A stretch of DNA of 64,000 nt from NCBI GenBank assembly GCA_030066685.1, contig JASJBF010000052.1:1-64000 (forward strand), given 5' to 3'. Position numbers and translations under genes: made by a program. This stretch comes from Kiloniellales bacterium (GTDB lineage Bacteria; Pseudomonadota; Alphaproteobacteria; Kiloniellales; JAKSBE01). This document shows, piece by piece, positions 44,388 through 55,192 of this stretch (its first letter is position 1; each line of letters opens with the position of its first letter). Under the pieces are notes generated by a model. The model had not been told where the DNA came from, did not search any database, and saw only the letters and a list, made by a program, of their open reading frames with translations.

Positions 44388-44993
44388 CTACACGCCCGGC
44401 AGCGGCGGGGACTCCTTGTCTTCCTTGGCGGCCTCGCCGTCTTCCGGCTTGGCGGCCTTCGGGGCCCGCCTGCGGCGCTTCGGCGCCGGCCGCTCGCCGC
44501 CGCCGTTGACCTCGGCACCGTTGACGGCGGCCTCGGCCGCCGGCGCGGGAGAGGGTTCGGCCTTTGCCGCTTCTGCGGCTTGCCCGGCATCCGCGACCGG
44601 CTCGGCCCCGTCCGTCGCCTTGACCGGCTCCGCGCCCTCGGCGGGCTGAGCCGGCTCCGCGCGCTGACCACCGTCCGGACCCTGACGGTCGTGACCGTTC
44701 TCGCGCTGGCGCTGCTGCTGCTGTTGCGGCCGCTGCGCGCTCTGCGGATCGGTGCTGTCGTTCATGATCCGGAAGTAGTGCTCGGCGTGCTGGTAGTAGC
44801 CTTCGGCCGAGATTCGGTCACCTGTGGAAGTGGCGTCACGGGCCATGGCCAGGTACTTCTCGTAGACCTGGTGGGCATTGCCCCTGATCCGAACATCCGG
44901 ACCGTTGCTCTCGAAGCTCTGATGCTTGAGAGGGACGTTGTGCTTACGATTTGAGCGGCCGCGCGACCGCCTTGCGTTGTGCGCTTGTCTCAT
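44388..44993 (-). CDS. DUF4167 protein
   Basis: The 201-residue protein has a conserved N-terminal domain: RRSRGRSNRKHNVPLKHQSF, SNGPDVRIRGNAHQVYEKYL and ATSTGDRISAEGYYQHAEHY. A long Gln/Arg-rich then Ala/Glu/Pro-rich tail follows, with basic PKRRRRAPK near the end. DUF4167 is specific to alphaproteobacteria, is often found between prmC and clpB, and is not characterised. The RNA-like basic start and disordered tail suggest RNA binding (inference). ATG 44993 follows CAGGAACG. Confidence 0.88.
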   Translation of the reverse strand: MRQAHNARRSRGRSNRKHNVPLKHQSFESNGPDVRIRGNAHQVYEKYLAMARDATSTGDRISAEGYYQHAEHYFRIMNDSTDPQSAQRPQQQQQRQRENGHDRQGPDGGQRAEPAQPAEGAEPVKATDGAEPVADAGQAAEAAKAEPSPAPAAEAAVNGAEVNGGGERPAPKRRRRAPKAAKPEDGEAAKEDKESPPLPGV

Positions 44994-45199
44994 CGTTCCT
45001 GAAGTTCTTCCGCAAAACCCTGTTTGCTCGCATCCCCGACCCGCTTCGGGCCAAGCCACAGAAGGGTTGGCTCGCTACAGTACCTACGCTTTGGGATCGC
45101 GGGCGCCTTTGCCTGGCGCTGAGTCCGAGGGGCTATCCCCGTTCGGATGCGACACCCTAGTCGGGATTCCCCATATTTCCAACCCTTTTTTCCCTGATC

Positions 45200-46066
45200 T
45201 CAACCTCTTGAAAAGGGTGTGGCAATCAGGCACCGCTCGCGCCCGGCAAGGTCTCGGACCCTTTCCTGGACCTTGAGGCCGACCGCTTCGGCGAGCCCTT
45301 GGACCACGTCCGCCTGGCCAAAGCCGACTTCGAGGGCAAGCAGCCCTTCCGGAGCCAACAACCTGGCGGCCTGCGGGAGAAGGACGCGATAGGCGTCCAA
45401 GCCATCGCGGCCGCCGGAGAGCGCCTGGAGCGGGTCGTAGACCCTCACCTCAGGCGCGAGATCCTCGATCTCTGATTCGACTATATAGGGCGGATTGCTA
45501 ACAATTGCTTGCCAAGTCCCGGCAAGATCCTCGGCCCAGTCGCCGACTCGGAAGGCGGCCCGATCCTGCAGGCCGAGAGCCTCGGCGTTGCCCCTGGCGA
45601 CCTCGACCGCCGCCACGCTGCGGTCCACGCCCAAGCCCCGCGCCGCCGTCAGCTCCGACAGGAGGGCCAGCAGGATGCAGCCGCTGCCGCTGCCGAGATC
45701 GAGGACCCTGAGGTGCGCACGCCGGTCCGGCAGGCGCGCCAGCACAGCCTCGACCAGGGTTTCGGTCTCGGGCCGGGGATCCAAGGTGTCGGCCGTCACT
45801 GCGAAATCCAGGCTCCAGAACTCGCGCCGGCCGAGAATCCGGGAGACCGGCTCTCGGCGCGCCCTTCGGGCGAGGAAGGTCTCGTAGGCGGCCAGCTCGC
45901 CGGCATTCAGGCGTCGTTCCGGAAAAGCGGTCAGGCGGGTGCGCGCCTGGCCGGCGGCTTCGGCCAGCAACAGCCGGGCGTCGCGCGAGGCCGCCTCGAC
46001 GCCGGCCCGCCGCAGACGCAGCGTCCCACGCCGCAGGGCCTCGCCCACCTCGAGCGTATCCGACAT
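45200..46066 (-). CDS. prmC: Peptide chain release factor N5-glutamine methyltransferase
   Basis: The 288-residue protein has the PrmC N-terminal helical domain (ARDARLLLAEAAGQARTRLT), then REPVSRILGRREFWSLDFAV, TLDPRPETETLVEAVL, SAM motif VLDLGSGSGCILLAL and the diagnostic NPPY in IVSNPPYIVE. It methylates the Gln of the GGQ motif in release factors 1 and 2. ATG 46066 starts 8 bases after the prfA stop codon, so the two are co-translated, and prfA encodes its substrate. Confidence 0.95.
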   Translation of the reverse strand: MSDTLEVGEALRRGTLRLRRAGVEAASRDARLLLAEAAGQARTRLTAFPERRLNAGELAAYETFLARRARREPVSRILGRREFWSLDFAVTADTLDPRPETETLVEAVLARLPDRRAHLRVLDLGSGSGCILLALLSELTAARGLGVDRSVAAVEVARGNAEALGLQDRAAFRVGDWAEDLAGTWQAIVSNPPYIVESEIEDLAPEVRVYDPLQALSGGRDGLDAYRVLLPQAARLLAPEGLLALEVGFGQADVVQGLAEAVGLKVQERVRDLAGRERCLIATPFSRG

Positions 46067-46074
46067 CACGGCGC

Positions 46075-47171
<1,097 letters not shown>

Positions 47172-47175
<4 letters not shown>

Positions 47176-48461
47176 GTGCCGTCCTGTTCTTTCTTCGCCT
47201 TGTCCTCGGCCGGCGACCGGTCCAGGCCGAACAACCGGCGCAGCCCCTCCTCCAGCCGGGAGGCCTCACCGGCAGCCGCGGCGTCGCGCAGGCGGCGGGA
47301 GGGATCGTGGAGCAGCCGCTTGATGAGAAGGCGGGTCGCCGCCTCGGCATCCAGGCCGCCTTGCAACAGCACCTTGCGGCGCTCGCTCTCGAAATGGTCC
47401 CGCAGGGCCGCGACCGTCGGCGTCGCCGCCCGTTCGGCCCGGGTGCGGAGGAAGTTCCCGAGTTCCTCCTCGATCAGCGCCCAGGCCGAACCCGAGGCCT
47501 TGTCGCGGCTGGCCCGGCCCTCCTGCGCGACCCGTTCCAGATCGTCCAGATTGTAGACGAAAGCCTCTTCCAGCTGGTCGACCGCCGGTTCGACGTCGCC
47601 CGGCACCGCCGCGTCAATGATGAATATCGGGCGCCAGCGGCGGCGCTTCAATGCCGTGCGGACCATGGCCTCGGTGACGGTGTAGCGGCCGCTGCCCCGG
47701 GCCGCGACCAGGATGTCGGCGTCCTTCAGGGCCTCGGCCAGTTCCTCCCAGGGCCGGTAATGGCAGGCCAGGCGCCGGGCGACCTGGCCGGCGCGGGCTT
47801 CCGAGGGATGGGCGAAGACCAGATCGCCGATCTCGGCATCCTTGAGCTGCCAGCCCAGGACCTCGGCCATCTCGCCCAGCCCCGCGATCAAGGCGGTGGA
47901 GCGGTCGAGGGCGCCGTGGATCCGCCGGGCGACCTGCAGCGCCGCCGCGGCGATGGTCACCGGCTGCGCCGCCAGCCCGGTCTCGCTGCGGACCCGCTTG
48001 GCGGTGGCATAGGCCGCCTCGAAGAGGCGGTCGATGAAAGGCCCGGTCATGCCCGCCGCCGAGGCCGCGCGATGGCTCTCCTTGACCTGTCCGAGGACCT
48101 GGGGCTCGCCGAGGATCTCGCTGTCCAGCGAGGAGGCGACCGCGAAGAGGTGCCGGACCGCGGCCTCGCCCTCCAGCAGGTAGGCCTGCTCGGCCACCTC
48201 GCGGGCCTCGACCTGCCCCCAGGCGGCCAGGAGCGTGGAAAGCCGCTCGCGCAGGACCTCGGCCTCGCTGCCGGCCGCGACCACGTCGAGGCGCTCGCAG
48301 GTGTCGAGAAGGACCGCCTGTGTCAGGCCGGCGGCGCGCAGATCGGCAAGCCGTCGCGCGGCATCGCCGTCGACCTCCAGCAGCCGCTGGCGCAGCAGCG
48401 GACCGGCCGTCCTCTGATTGACCCCGAAGATCAGGGCGTCGTTTTCCGTCAGGGACTCCAT
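47172..48461 (-). CDS. hemA: Glutamyl-tRNA reductase-like protein, divergent
   Basis: The 429-residue protein matches HemA in layout. The catalytic Cys55 is in [10 protein letters not shown] (usual STCNRVE), His104 in [10 protein letters not shown] and the substrate motif is [20 protein letters not shown]. The NADPH site reads GLGEMAE, then AHPS where ANRT is usual, and AARGSG where SST-type residues are usual. VDIAVPRDVEP becomes [16 protein letters not shown]. The C-terminal dimer domain is present. GluTR makes glutamate-1-semialdehyde from Glu-tRNA in the C5 haem route. ATG 48461 has GGAG 7 bases upstream. Cofactor-site changes make the activity uncertain. Confidence 0.85.
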
Positions 48462-48487
48462 GGCATCTCCGGCCAGGATACCCCGGG

Positions 48488-49732
48488 CTAGCCGATCCGC
48501 GCGAGCCGTTCGCTCAGCGCGGCGAAGGGCACCAGCTCCTGCTCGCCGGAATCCAGGTCGCGCAGGGTCACGGACTCCTTTGCGAGTTCGTCTTCGCCCA
48601 GGATGAGAGCGGCGCGGGCTTTCATCCTGTTGGCCCGGGACAGCCGCTTCTTCATGTTGCCCGAGAAGCCGAGCTCGACCGTGAAGCCTTCGCGGCGCAG
48701 GCGCTCGGTCAGGGCCAGGGCCGCGCGCTCGGCCTCGGCGCCCAGCGGCACCACCACCAGGGGCCGCAGGTCGGGCAGCTCCGCGGCCATCAGCAGGACC
48801 AGGCGCTCGACCCCGGCGGCCCAGCCGGTGCCGGCCGTCGGCGGACCGCCGAGCTGCTCGATCAGAAAGTCGTAACGGCCGCCGGCCAGCACCGCGCCCT
48901 GGGCGCCGAGGGCCGTGGTGGTGAACTCGAAGGCGGTGTGGGTGTAGTAGTCCAGGCCGCGGACCAGCCGCGGGTTGAGCTGGTAGGCGATCCCCAGGGC
49001 GTCGAGGCCGGTCTTGACCTCGTCGAAGAAGTCCACGCTGGCCGGGTTCAGGTAGTCGGCGAAGAGCGGCGCGCCGGCGACCAGGGCGCGGTCGCCCTGG
49101 TCCTTGGAATCGAGGATCCGCAAGGGATTGCGGGTCAGCCGCAGGCGGCTGTCCTCTGAGAGATCGGCCTCGTGATCCCGGAAATAGGCGACCAGGGCCT
49201 CGCGGTAGGCCTTGCGGCTTTCCGGGTCGCCCAGGGTGTTGAGTTCCAGGGTGGTCTTGTCGCGCACGCCCAGGGCATCGAGTATCGCCGCGCCGGCGGC
49301 GATGATATCGACGTCGCCCAGGGGCTGCGGCACCCCCAGCAGCTCGATGTCGATCTGGTGGAACTGGCGCTGGCGGCCGGCCTGCGGCCGCTCGTGGCGG
49401 AACATCGGGCCGGCGAAGAAGAACTTCAGCGGAAGCTGCTGCGCCAGGCCGCCGGAGATGAAGGCGCGGGCCACCCCCGCGGTCGCCTCCGGGCGCAGGG
49501 TGACCTGCTCGCCGCCCTTGGTGTCGAAGGTGTACATTTCCTTGGTGACGACGTCGGAGGTGTCGCCCAGGGTCCGCTTGAAGACCTCGGTGAACTCGAA
49601 GATCGGCGTCGCCATCTCGCGGTAGCCGTAGCGCGCCGCCACCTCGCGCGCCGTCTCGAAGACGGCGCGGAAGCGGCGCATGTCGTCCGGCAAAATGTCG
49701 TGCGTGCCCTTGACGGGCTGCAAAGCGCGCAA
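48488..49732 (-). CDS. hisS: Histidyl-tRNA synthetase
   Basis: The 414-residue class II synthetase has motif 1 near RYGYREMATPIFEFTEVF, motif 2 AGPMFRHERPQAGRQRQFHQ, the His-specific LVRGLDYYTHTAFEF, and motif 3 AAGVERLVLLM. The C-terminal anticodon domain follows (PLVVVPLGAEAERAALALTE). It charges tRNA-His with histidine in the cytoplasm. ATG 49732 starts 18 bases after the ispG stop. The spacing suggests a shared transcript with ispG and hemA. Confidence 0.96.
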   Translation of the reverse strand: MRALQPVKGTHDILPDDMRRFRAVFETAREVAARYGYREMATPIFEFTEVFKRTLGDTSDVVTKEMYTFDTKGGEQVTLRPEATAGVARAFISGGLAQQLPLKFFFAGPMFRHERPQAGRQRQFHQIDIELLGVPQPLGDVDIIAAGAAILDALGVRDKTTLELNTLGDPESRKAYREALVAYFRDHEADLSEDSRLRLTRNPLRILDSKDQGDRALVAGAPLFADYLNPASVDFFDEVKTGLDALGIAYQLNPRLVRGLDYYTHTAFEFTTTALGAQGAVLAGGRYDFLIEQLGGPPTAGTGWAAGVERLVLLMAAELPDLRPLVVVPLGAEAERAALALTERLRREGFTVELGFSGNMKKRLSRANRMKARAALILGEDELAKESVTLRDLDSGEQELVPFAALSERLARIG

Positions 49733-49750
49733 CGCTGGAGATCCCCTGGG

Positions 49751-50902
49751 CTAGGACGCGGCGGCCTGGGGCGGAGCCTCGCCCTGCTCTTCGGCGGCCT
49801 TGGCGGCCTCGATCTCGGCCGCCTTGTCCTCGACCAGCTTGACCAGGTGCTCGACGATGTCCTCGTCCTGGAGGCGGTGGTGCGGCACGCCGCTGATGTA
49901 GACCTGGTGGGTGCCCTTGCCGCCGCCGGTGAAGCCGATGTCGGTCTCGCGGGCCTCGCCCGGGCCGTTGACGACGCAGCCGATCACCGAGAGCGTCATC
50001 GGCGTGGTGATGTGGGCCAGGCGCTGTTCCAGGACCTCGACGGTCTTGATGACCTCGAACTGCTGCCGGGCGCAGGACGGGCAGGAGATCACGTTGACCC
50101 CGCGGTGGCGCAGGTTCAGCGCCTTGAGCATGTCGAAGCCGACCTTGATCTCCTCGACCGGGTCGGCGGAGAGCGAGACCCGCAGGGTGTCGCCGATGCC
50201 CGACCACAGCAGCATGCCCAGGCCGATCGATGACTTGATGGTCCCCGAGCGCAGGCCGCCGGCCTCGGTGATGCCGATGTGCAGCGGATAGTCACAGGCC
50301 TCGGCCAGGCCCTGGTAGGCGGCGACGGCCAGGAACACGTCGGAGGCCTTGCAGGAGATCTTGAACTCGAAGAAGTCCTGGTCCTCGAGGATCTTGGCGT
50401 GGTTCAGGCCGCTCTCGACCATGGCCTCGGGGCAGGGCTCGCCGTAGCGCTCCAGTAGGTCGCGCTCCAGAGAGCCGGCGTTGACCCCGATCCGCATCGA
50501 GCAGCCGTGGTCCTTGGCCGCCTTGACCACCTCGCGCACCCGCTCGGTCGAGCCGATGTTGCCCGGGTTGATCCGCAAGCAGGCGGCGCCGTTCTTGGCC
50601 GCCTCGATCGCCCGCTTGTAGTGGAAATGGATGTCGGCGACGATCGGCACCGTAACCTCGGGCACGATCTGCTTAAGGGCCGCGGTCGACTCCTCGTCCG
50701 GACAGGAGACCCGCACGATGTCGGCCCCGGCGACCTCAAGGGCTCGGATCTGCGCCACCGTCGCAGCCACGTCCGAGGTCAGGGTGTTGGTCATCGACTG
50801 CACCGTGATCGGCGCGTCGCCGCCGACGGCCACCTTGCCGACCCGGATCTGCCGCGAGGCGCGGCGATGAATATCGCGATAAGGCCGAACGCTCATGAAC
50901 AT
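49751..50902 (-). CDS. ispG: 4-hydroxy-3-methylbut-2-enyl-diphosphate synthase
   Basis: The 383-residue protein converts MEcPP to HMBPP in the MEP isoprenoid pathway. It has the TIM-barrel start ([20 protein letters not shown]), [14 protein letters not shown] and [10 protein letters not shown]. The C-terminal 4Fe-4S ligands are in [10 protein letters not shown] and [11 protein letters not shown]. The start is ATG 50902 or 50896; both fit. A Lys/Glu/Ala-rich C-terminal tail follows the domain end. It is transcribed after the RodZ-like gene, with a 234-base gap. Confidence 0.95.
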   Translation of the reverse strand: MFMSVRPYRDIHRRASRQIRVGKVAVGGDAPITVQSMTNTLTSDVAATVAQIRALEVAGADIVRVSCPDEESTAALKQIVPEVTVPIVADIHFHYKRAIEAAKNGAACLRINPGNIGSTERVREVVKAAKDHGCSMRIGVNAGSLERDLLERYGEPCPEAMVESGLNHAKILEDQDFFEFKISCKASDVFLAVAAYQGLAEACDYPLHIGITEAGGLRSGTIKSSIGLGMLLWSGIGDTLRVSLSADPVEEIKVGFDMLKALNLRHRGVNVISCPSCARQQFEVIKTVEVLEQRLAHITTPMTLSVIGCVVNGPGEARETDIGFTGGGKGTHQVYISGVPHHRLQDEDIVEHLVKLVEDKAAEIEAAKAAEEQGEAPPQAAAS

Positions 50903-51136
50903 CGCTCTCGATTGCGCCGCGCCGGGCCGGCCCCTGGGATCAACCCGGGCCGCCTTCGCCGCGGCCCGTCGCGACCGATGTCTCCGGTTCGCTCTGGAGG
51001 CGCCCGGCGCCTGTCGGGGCGCAAGATGCGTCCTTCGCGCCGAAAACTCAAGGCTCGCTGGACCCGGTCACAGATCTTAAACATCGCCGCTGCCGGCCCA
51101 GGCCCGGCCAGCGGATTCGGTGCGGCTGCCTTGGGA

Positions 51137-52837
51137 TCAGGGGTTGGTCGCGGTCCCGCTCTTGAGGCGCGTCGGGTCGAGGTTGATGTTGCGCACGATA
51201 GCGCCGACCGCGCCGACCGAGGGCGTGGCCTGGCCGTCGACTTCGATCTGCAGGCCGCCGGCATTGCCGGTCAGCATGGTCAGGCCTTGCTGGTCCGGCA
51301 CCCGATAGCTTTCGCCACGGCGCAGCACCTTGGTCAGGATCAGCTTGTCGTCGGCGTCCCGGATCAGGACGTAGGAGTCGTAGATCGCCCGGACGACGAT
51401 CCGGGACTCCCCGTTGACCGAGCCGTAGACGACCGGCGCCTCCGGCTCGCTCTCTCCCAGCGCGGCGGTCTGGACGGGCTCGGGCTGAACCGCGGGCTGG
51501 CGGCCCGGCGCCTGGGGCGGCAGGGGCGCGATGGTCACCCCTTCGCGCTGCTGCACGGCCGCCGGCCTCTGGGTCTCGGCTGTGCTCTGGTCTTCCGGCG
51601 CGGCGTCGGCCTGGGCCTCCGCGGTCTCGGCGCCTCGGGCCACGACGACGGCGGCCGTGTCCTCGGTGGCAGCGGCCCCGTCCGGGGTGCCGTTCTCGAA
51701 GGCGGCGGCCGCTCCGCCGGCGGGCGGTTCTGCCGCTTCTGCAGTCTCTTCGACCGGTGACACTAAGGGTGTCGGCGCCGCGACCGGGGCCGCCTCGCGG
51801 GGCTCGATCGCCTCCGCCTCGGCCGGCGCCTCGGCGAGCTCTGGCGCCTCCGGGACCTGTTCGGCCGCGGTCGGCTCAACCGGGGAGTCCTCCGCCTCCG
51901 GGCCGCCGCTCGGCAGCGTGGCCTCGGCGGTCGCGTCGTTGTCCAGGACGGCCTCGACCTGGGCCTCGACCTCGACCTCGACCGGCACCGCCGGCGGACT
52001 GAGGTCCTCGGTTGCCGCGGTCGGCGCCGGCGAAGCCTCGGTCGCCTCGGGTGCCGCGGCCGGCTCTGTTTCGGCAGACTGCGGCCCGATCGCGTCCGTC
52101 TCCGGAAGTTCGGCGACCGCGATCTGGGAGCCGGGTTCCGAACCGACCGGCGCGATGCCAGGATCCGAGGCCGAAGATCCCGCAGTGGCCGTGTCCGTGT
52201 CGGAGGGATCGACGAAGCCGGACGGGGCATCGGGAAGATCGGCGACGCTCACGCTGGGCGGTGGCGCGGGCACCTCGGCCGCCGGGACTGCCGGCACCTC
52301 GGGAACCTCGTCGACCCGCGGCGTTGCCACCTGCTCCGCTCCGGTCGAGGAGAAGTACCAGACCCCGTAGGCTCCCGCGATCAGGACGGCGGAGACGAGG
52401 AAGATCAGGCTGCCTGGAATCCGGGTCTCCGGCTCCGGACTCGGAAAGACCAGCTCGGTCCGGCGCGTGAAGTCCGCGACCTCGGCCTTGAAACGACTGG
52501 CGATGTCTTCCGTGTCGAGCTTGAGATAGTCGGCGTAGGCACGCACGAAGCCGACGGCATAGGTCGGCCCGGGCAGATCCTCGAAACGGCCCTCCTCGAT
52601 CGCCAGCAGATAGTCGTAGCGGATTCGCAAAGCGTGGGCGATATCGTCCAGTTCCTGACTGGCATCGGTCCGGGCCTCGCGCAGCTTGCGCGCGACGCTG
52701 TCAGCCGCCAGGGGCCGCGGCTCCGCGTCATCACCCGGCCAGGCCGGCGAGAAAGAGTCCCTGTTTTCCGTCGACGACACGAGTTTCCGCTTCTGATCCG
52801 ACAACACGTCTCTCTGCGCCCAGCGCAAGAGCCGCAC
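51137..52837 (-). CDS. RodZ-like protein: HTH, one membrane helix, long acidic linker, DUF4115
   Basis: About 566 residues. The N-terminus has the RodZ-type helix-turn-helix (VARKLREARTDASQELDDIA, LRIRYDYLLAIEEGRFEDLP) followed by ATYAVGFVRAYADYLKL-like sequence. One membrane helix lies at ~139-162 (PGSLIFLVSAVLIAGAYGVW). A very long Pro/Ala/Glu linker of more than 300 residues spans the periplasm. The C-terminal DUF4115 domain ends it (RIVVRAIYDSYVLIRDADDK). RodZ links the MreB cytoskeleton to the cell-wall elongation complex. The linker is unusually long compared with E. coli RodZ. The start at 52837 is uncertain; GTG/TTG codons at 52807-52777 are alternatives. Confidence 0.85.
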   Translation of the reverse strand: MRLLRWAQRDVLSDQKRKLVSSTENRDSFSPAWPGDDAEPRPLAADSVARKLREARTDASQELDDIAHALRIRYDYLLAIEEGRFEDLPGPTYAVGFVRAYADYLKLDTEDIASRFKAEVADFTRRTELVFPSPEPETRIPGSLIFLVSAVLIAGAYGVWYFSSTGAEQVATPRVDEVPEVPAVPAAEVPAPPPSVSVADLPDAPSGFVDPSDTDTATAGSSASDPGIAPVGSEPGSQIAVAELPETDAIGPQSAETEPAAAPEATEASPAPTAATEDLSPPAVPVEVEVEAQVEAVLDNDATAEATLPSGGPEAEDSPVEPTAAEQVPEAPELAEAPAEAEAIEPREAAPVAAPTPLVSPVEETAEAAEPPAGGAAAAFENGTPDGAAATEDTAAVVVARGAETAEAQADAAPEDQSTAETQRPAAVQQREGVTIAPLPPQAPGRQPAVQPEPVQTAALGESEPEAPVVYGSVNGESRIVVRAIYDSYVLIRDADDKLILTKVLRRGESYRVPDQQGLTMLTGNAGGLQIEVDGQATPSVGAVGAIVRNINLDPTRLKSGTATNP

Positions 52838-52980
52838 GCAGCCGCCCTGCCCTGGCCGAACAGACCATAGAAGTTACTGCTCAGTGGTTAACGCCAGCTT
52901 TCTAGACCTGTTGAAGGCCAAATCCACTAAGGCTTTGTAACAAATCGGCATGGCGGCACCTAGACGCTTCGCGTCCTGCC

Positions 52981-53001
52981 CCAAAAACGTCACATTTTTG
53001 G
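52981..53001. terminator. AT-rich hairpin downstream of lysC
   Basis: CCAAAAA (52981-52987) pairs with TTTTTGG (52995-53001) around a 7-base loop. It lies 68-88 bases past the lysC stop on the minus strand. It can end lysC transcription or the opposite strand weakly. Confidence 0.35.
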
Positions 53002-53068
53002 TCCGCAAAGCCGCCTTGCAGGGCCTCTGCCGTCGGGCCGATGCCGCGCGCCGCCCGAGCGGAAGCTC

Positions 53069-54289
53069 CTAGTCGGCGTCGAGGCCGTAGGCGGTGTGCA
53101 GGCTGCGCAGGGCCAGCTCGGTGTATTCCTCGGCGATCAGGACGCTGACCTTGATCTCGGAGGTCGAGATGACCTGGATGTTGATCCCCTTCTCGGCCAG
53201 GGCGCGGAACATGCTGAGCGCCACGCCGGCGTGGCTGCGCATGCCGACGCCGATCACCGAGACCTTGACGACATTGGGGTCGGAGACGATCTCGGCGGCG
53301 CCGAGCTCATCCTTCCTGGCCTCGAGCGCACGCACCGCGGCGGCCAGGTCGGCCTTGGGCACGGTGAAGGTCAGATCGGTCTTGCCGCCCTCGGCGGAGA
53401 CGTTCTGCACGATCATGTCGACGTTGATCGCGGATTCGGCCAGGGGCCCGAAGATCCCCGCCGCCACGCCGGGCCGGTCCGGAACCTGCACCAGGGTGAT
53501 CTTGGCCTCGTCCCGGCTGTAGGCGATGCCGCTGACGACTTGCTGTTCCATGATTTCGTCCTCATCGACGACCAGGGTTCCCGGCAGCTCCTCGAAGCTG
53601 GACAGCACCTGGACCCGGACCCGGTGGTTCATCGCCGCCTCGACGGCCCGCGTCTGCAGGACCTTGGCGCCCTGCGAGGCCATTTCGAGCATCTCTTCGT
53701 AGGTGATCCTGTGGAGCTTCCGGGCCTTGGCCACGATCCGGGGATCGGTGGTGTAGACGCCGTCGACGTCGGTGTAGATGTCGCAGCGTTCGGCCTGCAG
53801 GGCCGCGGCCAGGGCGACCGCCGAGGTGTCCGAGCCGCCGCGGCCCAGGGTCGTGATGCGGCCCTGGGAGTCGACGCCCTGGAAGCCGGCGACAACCGCG
53901 ACCTGGCCCTCGGTCATGCGGCGGCAGATCTCCGCGACCTCGATCTGCTGGATCCGGGCGCTGCCGTGGGAGTCGTCGGTGCGCATCGGCAGCTGCCAGC
54001 CGAGCCAGGAGCGGGCCATCACGCCCCGGTCCTGGAGCACCACCGCGAGGAGCCCGGCGGTCACCTGCTCGCCCGAGGAGACCACGACGTCGTATTCCCT
54101 GAGGTCGAAGAGGCTGGCGCTGTCGTTGACGTAGTCGACCAGCTGGTTGGTGACCCCGGACATGGCCGAGACCACGACCGCCACCTCGTTGCCGCGCTCG
54201 ACCTCGGCTTGGACCCGCTTGGCGACGTGCCGGATGCGCTCCAGGTTGGCCACCGAGGTGCCACCGAATTTCATGACAATTCGGGCCAT
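53069..54289 (-). CDS. lysC: Aspartate kinase
   Basis: The 406-residue protein has KFGGTSVANLERI, the substrate loop GRGGSDTSAVALAA, and two C-terminal ACT domains (DEAKITLVQVPDRPGVAAGI and VSVIGVGMRSHAGVALSMFR). It phosphorylates aspartate, the first step to Lys, Thr and Met, and the ACT domains usually allow feedback control by Lys/Thr. ATG 54289 is the natural start. It is divergent from ubiG with a 123-base gap. Confidence 0.96.
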   Translation of the reverse strand: MARIVMKFGGTSVANLERIRHVAKRVQAEVERGNEVAVVVSAMSGVTNQLVDYVNDSASLFDLREYDVVVSSGEQVTAGLLAVVLQDRGVMARSWLGWQLPMRTDDSHGSARIQQIEVAEICRRMTEGQVAVVAGFQGVDSQGRITTLGRGGSDTSAVALAAALQAERCDIYTDVDGVYTTDPRIVAKARKLHRITYEEMLEMASQGAKVLQTRAVEAAMNHRVRVQVLSSFEELPGTLVVDEDEIMEQQVVSGIAYSRDEAKITLVQVPDRPGVAAGIFGPLAESAINVDMIVQNVSAEGGKTDLTFTVPKADLAAAVRALEARKDELGAAEIVSDPNVVKVSVIGVGMRSHAGVALSMFRALAEKGINIQVISTSEIKVSVLIAEEYTELALRSLHTAYGLDAD

Positions 54290-54412
54290 GGTCCTGAGGT
54301 CCCGGAAGAAAGCAAGTGCCGCGGCGCGGCCGACGACGGCTTGCCCAGCTGAGGGCGGCTATCCATACTCCCTCCCCTCAGCCCTGACAAGCGGAGGCGA
54401 GGAGCGAGTCCC

Positions 54413-55183
54413 TTGGCCGAAAGCGACCACAAGACCGGCGGCGCCGCGGCGTCGACGGCCGACCCGCGGGAGATCGAGAAGTTCTCCGCCCTGGCCGAGG
54501 ACTGGTGGGATCCCGCGGGCCAGTTCGCCCCCCTTCACCGTCTCAACCCGGTGCGCCTGACCTATGTCCGCGACCGCCTGGCCGCGCAGTTCGGCCGCGA
54601 TCCCCTGGAGCCCCGCCCCCTGGAGGGTCTGTCGATCCTCGACGTCGGCTGCGGCGGCGGCCTGCTCTGCGAGCCTCTGACCCGGCTCGGCGCCCGGGTG
54701 ACCGGTCTCGACGCCTCGGCGACATCGGTCGAGGTCGCCCGGCGGCACGCCGAGCTGTCCGGCCTCGACATCGCCTATCGCCAGGGAACCGCGGAGGAGC
54801 TGGCGGCCGCGGGCGAGAGCTTCGATGCGGTCGTCTCGCTCGAGGTGGTCGAGCACGTCGCCGACCTGACCGCCTTCCTCGCCGCCGCGGTCGCCCTGAC
54901 CCGCCCCGGCGGCGCCCTGGTCCTGGCGACCTTGAACCGGACGCCGAAGTCCTTCCTCCTGGCGATCGTCGGCGCCGAGTATCTGCTCCGCTGGCTGCCG
55001 CGCGGCACCCATGACTGGCGGCGCTTTGTCCGGCCCTCGGAACTGGCCGCCGGCCTCCGGGCCCAGGGGGCGGCGGTCGCCGACATGATCGGGGTCGCCT
55101 ACAACCCCTTGAGCGACGACTGGCGACTGTCCAGAGACCTCGAGGTCAACTACATGCTCGCCGCGATCCGGCCTCGGGCCTGA
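54413..55183 (+). CDS. ubiG: Ubiquinone biosynthesis O-methyltransferase
   Basis: The 256-residue SAM methyltransferase has FSALAEDWWDPAGQFAPLHR, LNPVRLTYVRD, motif I ILDVGCGGGLLCEPL, and VVSLEVVEHVAD. The LNRTPKSFLLAIVGAEYLLR and RGTHDWRRFVRPSE segments are diagnostic of UbiG. It O-methylates two ring hydroxyls in ubiquinone synthesis. The start is TTG 54413, with GGAGG and GAGGAG in the 20 bases upstream. It is convergent with the DUF1178 gene. Confidence 0.95.
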   Translation: MAESDHKTGGAAASTADPREIEKFSALAEDWWDPAGQFAPLHRLNPVRLTYVRDRLAAQFGRDPLEPRPLEGLSILDVGCGGGLLCEPLTRLGARVTGLDASATSVEVARRHAELSGLDIAYRQGTAEELAAAGESFDAVVSLEVVEHVADLTAFLAAAVALTRPGGALVLATLNRTPKSFLLAIVGAEYLLRWLPRGTHDWRRFVRPSELAAGLRAQGAAVADMIGVAYNPLSDDWRLSRDLEVNYMLAAIRPRA

Positions 55184-55192
55184 GCCCGGCGC

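Noticed and set aside
51531-52370. Plus-strand frame of 279 Ser/Ala/Gly-rich codons antisense to the RodZ-like gene
   Set aside because: Low-complexity shadow of the Glu/Ala/Pro linker; no start context.
52981-53001. AT-rich hairpin CCAAAAA..TTTTTGG as a riboswitch part upstream of the RodZ-like gene
   Set aside because: It is downstream of lysC on the same strand with no further conserved structure; best left as a weak terminator.
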